From: an uncultured Lachnotalea sp.
GTDB lineage: Bacteria; Bacillota; Clostridia; Lachnospirales; Lachnospiraceae
DNA: 64,000 nt
Direction: 5' to 3'
Assembly: GCA_947066815.1 (NCBI GenBank)
Contig: CAMSZT010000002.1
Location: 62,001-126,000, forward strand
Made by a program: the position numbers and the translations under genes. The notes under the pieces were generated by a model. The model was not told the DNA's origin, did no database searches, and was given only the letters and a program-made list of their open reading frames with translations. Position 1 is the first letter of the stretch; each line of letters starts with the position of its first letter. This document shows, in pieces, positions 60,462-64,000 of this stretch.

Positions 60462-61808
60462 ATGGAACAGAGAACAGGTTTTTACAGGAACTTTTTTTCT
60501 ATCTATACGGCCCTGGTGCTTCAGAATGTGGTCACCTTGAGCGTCAATCTGGCGGACAACATGATGCTGGGCGCCTACAGCGAGACCTCCCTGTCGGGGG
60601 TGGCCGCCGTCAACCAGATCCAGTTTGTCTTCCAGCAGATGGTGATGGCCCTGGGAGAGGGCGCCGTCATGTTCTGCAGCCAGTACTGGGGGAAAAAGCA
60701 GACGGAGCCCATGAAAAAGATCATGGCCACGGCCATGCGGGCCGGGCTTTTTGTGGCCGCGGTCTTGTTTGTGCTGGTATCCCTCTTTCCTCATCAGGCG
60801 GTGGGGCTTTTTACCACCGACGGCCCCATCATTGAGGAGGGCGTGCGCTACATCCGGACGATCCGATTTACCTATCTGTTCTTTGCCATGACCCAGATCC
60901 TCCTGGCGTCTCTCCGGAGCGTGGAGGTGGTGCGGATCGCTCTCTATCTCTCCGTCACCGCCTTTTTTGTCAACTGCGGCATCAATTACGTGCTGATCTA
61001 CGGGCGGTTCGGCGCGCCGGAGATGGGCGTTTTGGGGGCCGCCGTCGGGACCCTCACGGCCCGGATCCTGGAATGGGGCATCCTGGTCTTCTATGTGGCG
61101 AAACGGGAAAAACGGCTCGGCCTCAGGCTGCGGGACTATTTCCGGTCCGACCGGGTGCTGGCGGGGGATTATTTTAAGGTGACCACGCCGGTGTTCCTGA
61201 TCCAGAGCCTCTGGGGGCTCAACACGGCTCTCCAGACCGTGATCCTGGGACACATGACGGCGGCGGCCATCGCGGCAAACAGTGTGGCCTCCACCGTATT
61301 CCTGATGGTGAAATCCACGGCGGTGGGGGCGGCTTCCACCGCATCCGTCCTGATCGGGAAGGCGGTGGGAGCGGGCGATCTGAAAGAGGTGAAGGCTTAC
61401 GCGAAAAGGCTCCAGAGGATGTTCCTGGTCATCGGGATCCTCTCCGGCATCCTGCTGTTCTTCATCCGCATCCCGATCCTAAGCCTCTATGACCTGTCCC
61501 CGGAGACCAAGAAAATGGCCGACACCTTCCTCATCATCCTGAGCGTGGTTTGCGTCGGCATGTCCTACCAGATGCCCACCAACAACGGCATCATCCGGGG
61601 CGGCGGCCACGCGGGCTTCGTGGTCAAGATGGATCTGATCAGCATCTGGGGCATCGTCCTGCCCCTGTCCTTCTTCATGGCCTTCGTGGTGAAGGCTTCC
61701 CCGGTGGCGGTGGTCTGCTGCCTGAACGCCGATCAGATCTTCAAGTGTGTCCCCGCCTTTTTGGAGGTCAATTACGGGAACTGGGTCAGGAAGCTGACGA
61801 GGGAGTGA
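60462..61808 (+). CDS. MATE-family efflux protein, second
   Basis: 448 residues with 12 predicted helices; VNLADNMMLGAYSETSLSGV and NNGIIRGGGHAGFVVKMD are MATE signatures. It differs strongly from the MATE at 56559, so it is not a recent duplicate. Start ATG 60462 follows GAGGGAG. It probably ends the C-S lyase operon and could export a sulfur-containing product or thiol. Confidence 0.9.
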   Translation: MEQRTGFYRNFFSIYTALVLQNVVTLSVNLADNMMLGAYSETSLSGVAAVNQIQFVFQQMVMALGEGAVMFCSQYWGKKQTEPMKKIMATAMRAGLFVAAVLFVLVSLFPHQAVGLFTTDGPIIEEGVRYIRTIRFTYLFFAMTQILLASLRSVEVVRIALYLSVTAFFVNCGINYVLIYGRFGAPEMGVLGAAVGTLTARILEWGILVFYVAKREKRLGLRLRDYFRSDRVLAGDYFKVTTPVFLIQSLWGLNTALQTVILGHMTAAAIAANSVASTVFLMVKSTAVGAASTASVLIGKAVGAGDLKEVKAYAKRLQRMFLVIGILSGILLFFIRIPILSLYDLSPETKKMADTFLIILSVVCVGMSYQMPTNNGIIRGGGHAGFVVKMDLISIWGIVLPLSFFMAFVVKASPVAVVCCLNADQIFKCVPAFLEVNYGNWVRKLTRE

Positions 61809-61826
61809 GGGATCATGAAAAATCCC

Positions 61827-62183
61827 CTAAAAGTTTTCAAAAATATCTTTGAAAATATCATCCCCATATCTGGCATACAGCTTTGTTGCCAGGTCATAGC
61901 AGATATGATCGTCTCTTTGTGATATGACCACAATGTTCATGACCATCTCACGGAGGACCAGGGTGTACACAACCCGGATCCCAATCCCGCGGTATTTGAT
62001 CTTGAAGAATCCGGTGAGTTTATTTCCATGCCTGTTTCCCAAGGGTTTTCCATATCCATTGGGACTGGGCAGCGGAGCTTTGGAAACCTTTACAATGCCG
62101 GCTAATGCCTGCTTTCGCAAATTCCCTTCGATTCTGTGATAGTCTTTTTTCGCTTCTTCCGAGATTCGTATTTTCCATGCCAT
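61827..62183 (-). CDS. RelE/ParE-type toxin
   Basis: 118 residues, small and basic: MAWKIRISEEAKKDYHRI is the usual ParE/RelE start, and GIGIRVVYTLV and VVISQRDD form the core strands. It likely cleaves mRNA or poisons gyrase. Its ATG shares one base with the antitoxin stop (TAATG), so the pair is coupled. Confidence 0.85.
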   Translation of the reverse strand: MAWKIRISEEAKKDYHRIEGNLRKQALAGIVKVSKAPLPSPNGYGKPLGNRHGNKLTGFFKIKYRGIGIRVVYTLVLREMVMNIVVISQRDDHICYDLATKLYARYGDDIFKDIFENF

Positions 62184-62533
62184 TATTCCAGTTCCACACT
62201 TTCAGACAGCTCTTCTAACTCCGCCATGGAAAATCCTTCTTCACCCACGAAAGCTTCAAAGGAATCTGTGCTGTCATTCGCCCGGCTCTCGACAAGCTCC
62301 AGCAAACGGATATTTTCAACCCTTTCCAGCAGTTTTTCCAGCAAAGCCGCTTTTTCCCTGGTTTCCCGATATTCTTTCACAGACAGCAAAACTGCGGTCG
62401 GCTGATTGTTTTTCAAGACAATATATTCTTTGTTATTTTCTGCTACATCATGAAAGATCTTCCCAGCCCTTCCCTGACTGAAATCTGAAATGGGAACCAG
62501 ACGTTCCGTTAAATCTAATAACGATATGTTCAT
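62183..62533 (-). CDS. Phd/YefM-type antitoxin
   Basis: 116 residues. The N-terminus LVPISDFSQGRAGKIFHDV and KEYIVLKNNQPTAVLLSVKEY are the Phd/YefM DNA-binding fold; the acidic helix-rich tail would bind the toxin. It neutralises the toxin and represses the operon. ATG 62533 follows AAGGAGG. Confidence 0.87.
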   Translation of the reverse strand: MNISLLDLTERLVPISDFSQGRAGKIFHDVAENNKEYIVLKNNQPTAVLLSVKEYRETREKAALLEKLLERVENIRLLELVESRANDSTDSFEAFVGEEGFSMAELEELSESVELE

Positions 62534-62553
62534 GATCACATCCTCCTTTTTCG

Positions 62554-62582
62554 ATTATATAGTATTATTTTATCATATGCAA
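62554..62582 (-). promoter_or_regulatory. Promoter of the toxin-antitoxin operon
   Basis: On the complement strand TTGCAT (62577-62582), 17 bases, TATAAT (62554-62559), in a very A/T-rich stretch. The leader is only about 13 bases. Confidence 0.78.
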
Positions 62583-62622
62583 TATTTTAATAAAAATTTA
62601 CATTAAAATTATAGAAAAATAG

Positions 62623-63252
<630 letters not shown>

Positions 63253-63253
63253 A

Positions 63254-63309
63254 TACAGCGTGCGAAAAAGTAGCAAAAGGTGTACTTTTTGGCACGCTGT
63301 ACTTTTTTT
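63254..63309 (+). terminator. Terminator after the recombinase gene
   Basis: TACAGCGTGC/GCACGCTGTA arms (63254-63263 with 63292-63301), continued by an inner AAAAAGTA/TACTTTTT stem, and T7 at 63303-63309. Confidence 0.88.
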
Positions 63310-63351
63310 ATTATATACTATAAATGAGCAAATTCAAAAAAATGCACAGAC

Positions 63352-63736
63352 CTATGCTACCAACTCCAATACATCCGCAAATGGAATCTGTTTTTTGCCG
63401 CATTGATATACATACGCAATACGTTCTTCCTGAAGCCGCCTGTAAAAATAAGCATAGCCATCTTCAAAAGAGACAGGTTTTCCACTCCCGGTGCAGGCGA
63501 TAAAATGAGCGAGAGACATCAACAGCCAATATCTCTGGATCCCTTTGGAGGAACGGATCTGATACCGGCCGAATGCCAGACGGCCTTTGCTCTGCCGAAA
63601 AAAGACCTCAATCGGCCGGCCACAGTTCCAGATATTTGTTCAGGATTTCATCCGTGCCCAGGGAAACATCCGTGCTGATAAAGGCACGAAGGGCCTTCGG
63701 ATCATGGATTGCCTTTTTGGGATAGCTGATCAGATC
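63352..63736 (-). pseudogene. IS4-type DDE transposase, C-terminal fragment with frameshift
   Basis: Read on the complement strand, LISYPKKAIHDPKALRAF then STDVSLGTDEILNKYLELW is followed, after a shift near 63611-63625, by RPIEVFFRQSKGRLAFGRYQ and IQRYWLLMSLAHF, ending at TAG 63352. This is the C-terminal third of an IS4-group DDE transposase (Y-(2)-R-(3)-E-(6)-K region, here IEVFFRQSK). The N-terminus is missing upstream of about 63736. Not functional. Confidence 0.75.
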
Positions 63737-63757
63737 ACCGTTTCCCCAATGAAATTC

Positions 63758-63800
63758 GTTACAAATCGGTTACACCGGGGACCGTTTTCCATGGTATAAT
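63758..63800 (+). promoter_or_regulatory. Response-regulator promoter with GTTACA direct repeats
   Basis: GTTACA at 63758-63763 and 63769-63774, period 11 bases, then TATAAT at 63795-63800. The second repeat covers the -35 place, the arrangement of OmpR/PhoB-type activation and autoregulation. The leader also has AACAGGC/GCCTGT (63827-63842). Confidence 0.7.
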
Positions 63801-63876
63801 GAACCTATATTCTGTTTATAAAAGGAAACAGGCAATCGCCTGTATAAAAGCAAAGCGTCAAAGGAGAGTTTAAAGC

Positions 63877-64000
63877 ATGGGTGCGAGGATCCTGGTGATC
63901 GAGGACGAGGCGGCCATCAACGACGTGATCCGTCTGAGCCTTGAGGCGGCGGGCCACGAGGTGGATCCGTTTTTTGACGGGGCGGAGGCTTCGGCGGCCC
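63877..64000 (+). CDS. OmpR-type response regulator, partial (right edge)
   Basis: The first 41 codons, MGARILVIEDEAAINDVIRL and on, are the receiver-domain start with the acidic pair Glu9-Asp10 that binds Mg2+. The phospho-acceptor Asp and the DNA-binding domain lie outside the window, so the OmpR class is inferred from the promoter's direct repeats. ATG 63877 follows AAAGGAG. Confidence 0.85.
   Translation, partial: MGARILVIEDEAAINDVIRLSLEAAGHEVDPFFDGAEASAA

Overview
The window looks like the chromosome of a low-pathogenicity-type anaerobic Firmicute of the class Clostridia, most probably a fairly GC-rich Lachnospiraceae. The reasons are strong AGGAGG ribosome binding sites, near-consensus sigma-A promoters with 17-base spacers, a T-box leader, a BioY biotin transporter, the mcsA-mcsB-clpC operon, a tmRNA ending in ADEQLAYAA, a cobalamin riboswitch, several 4Fe-4S oxidoreductases and the general gene content. 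This is inference from families I recognise; no database was searched. No tRNA, rRNA gene or CRISPR array was seen.

Layout. 1-3.7 kb: the start of a GT2 glycosyltransferase (cut by the left edge), then aspS behind a T-box whose specifier reads as AAC (Asn), and bioY with a BirA-like operator. 3.8-12 kb: an orphan fucose-isomerase-like gene, the first copy of a hairpin-forming mobile repeat, glgB, an MscS channel, typA and a flavodoxin-type reductase. 12-20 kb: a 250-base imperfect palindrome between convergent genes, a class A penicillin-binding protein, YigZ, an SDR, a DUF2804 protein, an rRNA-type methyltransferase and an aldo/keto reductase. 20.3-25.1 kb: a run of less usual genes (ferredoxin-nitroreductase fusion, DUF2284, a 5'-nucleotidase/guanylate-kinase fusion, a zinc-ribbon CFI-box protein and a Fic protein). 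25.3-28.8 kb: an operon of one lipoprotein, two membrane proteins and an ABC ATPase. 29-31 kb: ssrA, an IS256-like remnant, an ATPase/acetyltransferase pair.

31-41.5 kb: a ferredoxin-type aldo/keto reductase, a DRE-TIM aldolase behind an A-rich tandem-repeat leader, the stress operon (GntR-type regulator, mcsA, mcsB, clpC), a small conserved protein, radA and a beta-propeller lactonase. 41.6-49 kb: a MacB-type ABC pair behind direct repeats, then a second copy of the mobile repeat inserted at the promoter of a riboswitch-controlled btuFCD operon. 49-56.4 kb: rho with a repetitive disordered insert, a PfkB kinase, a decayed AAA-ATPase-like gene, an SGNH hydrolase, aroC, a HAD phosphatase and an MBL hydrolase. 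56.5-61.8 kb: two MATE exporters flanking two overlapping PLP C-S lyase genes. 61.8-63.8 kb: a small accessory patch (RelE/Phd toxin-antitoxin pair, serine recombinase, IS4-type transposase fragment). The right edge cuts an OmpR-type response regulator.

The most unusual content is not one large novel operon. It is (1) a family of hairpin mobile elements with terminal inverted repeats, flanking direct repeats and a compensatory base change; (2) the giant palindrome at 12.0-12.2 kb; (3) the nucleotidase-guanylate kinase fusion in the 20-25 kb cluster; (4) the Asn T-box with a non-discriminating-looking AspRS; and (5) a GntR-type regulator where CtsR is expected.
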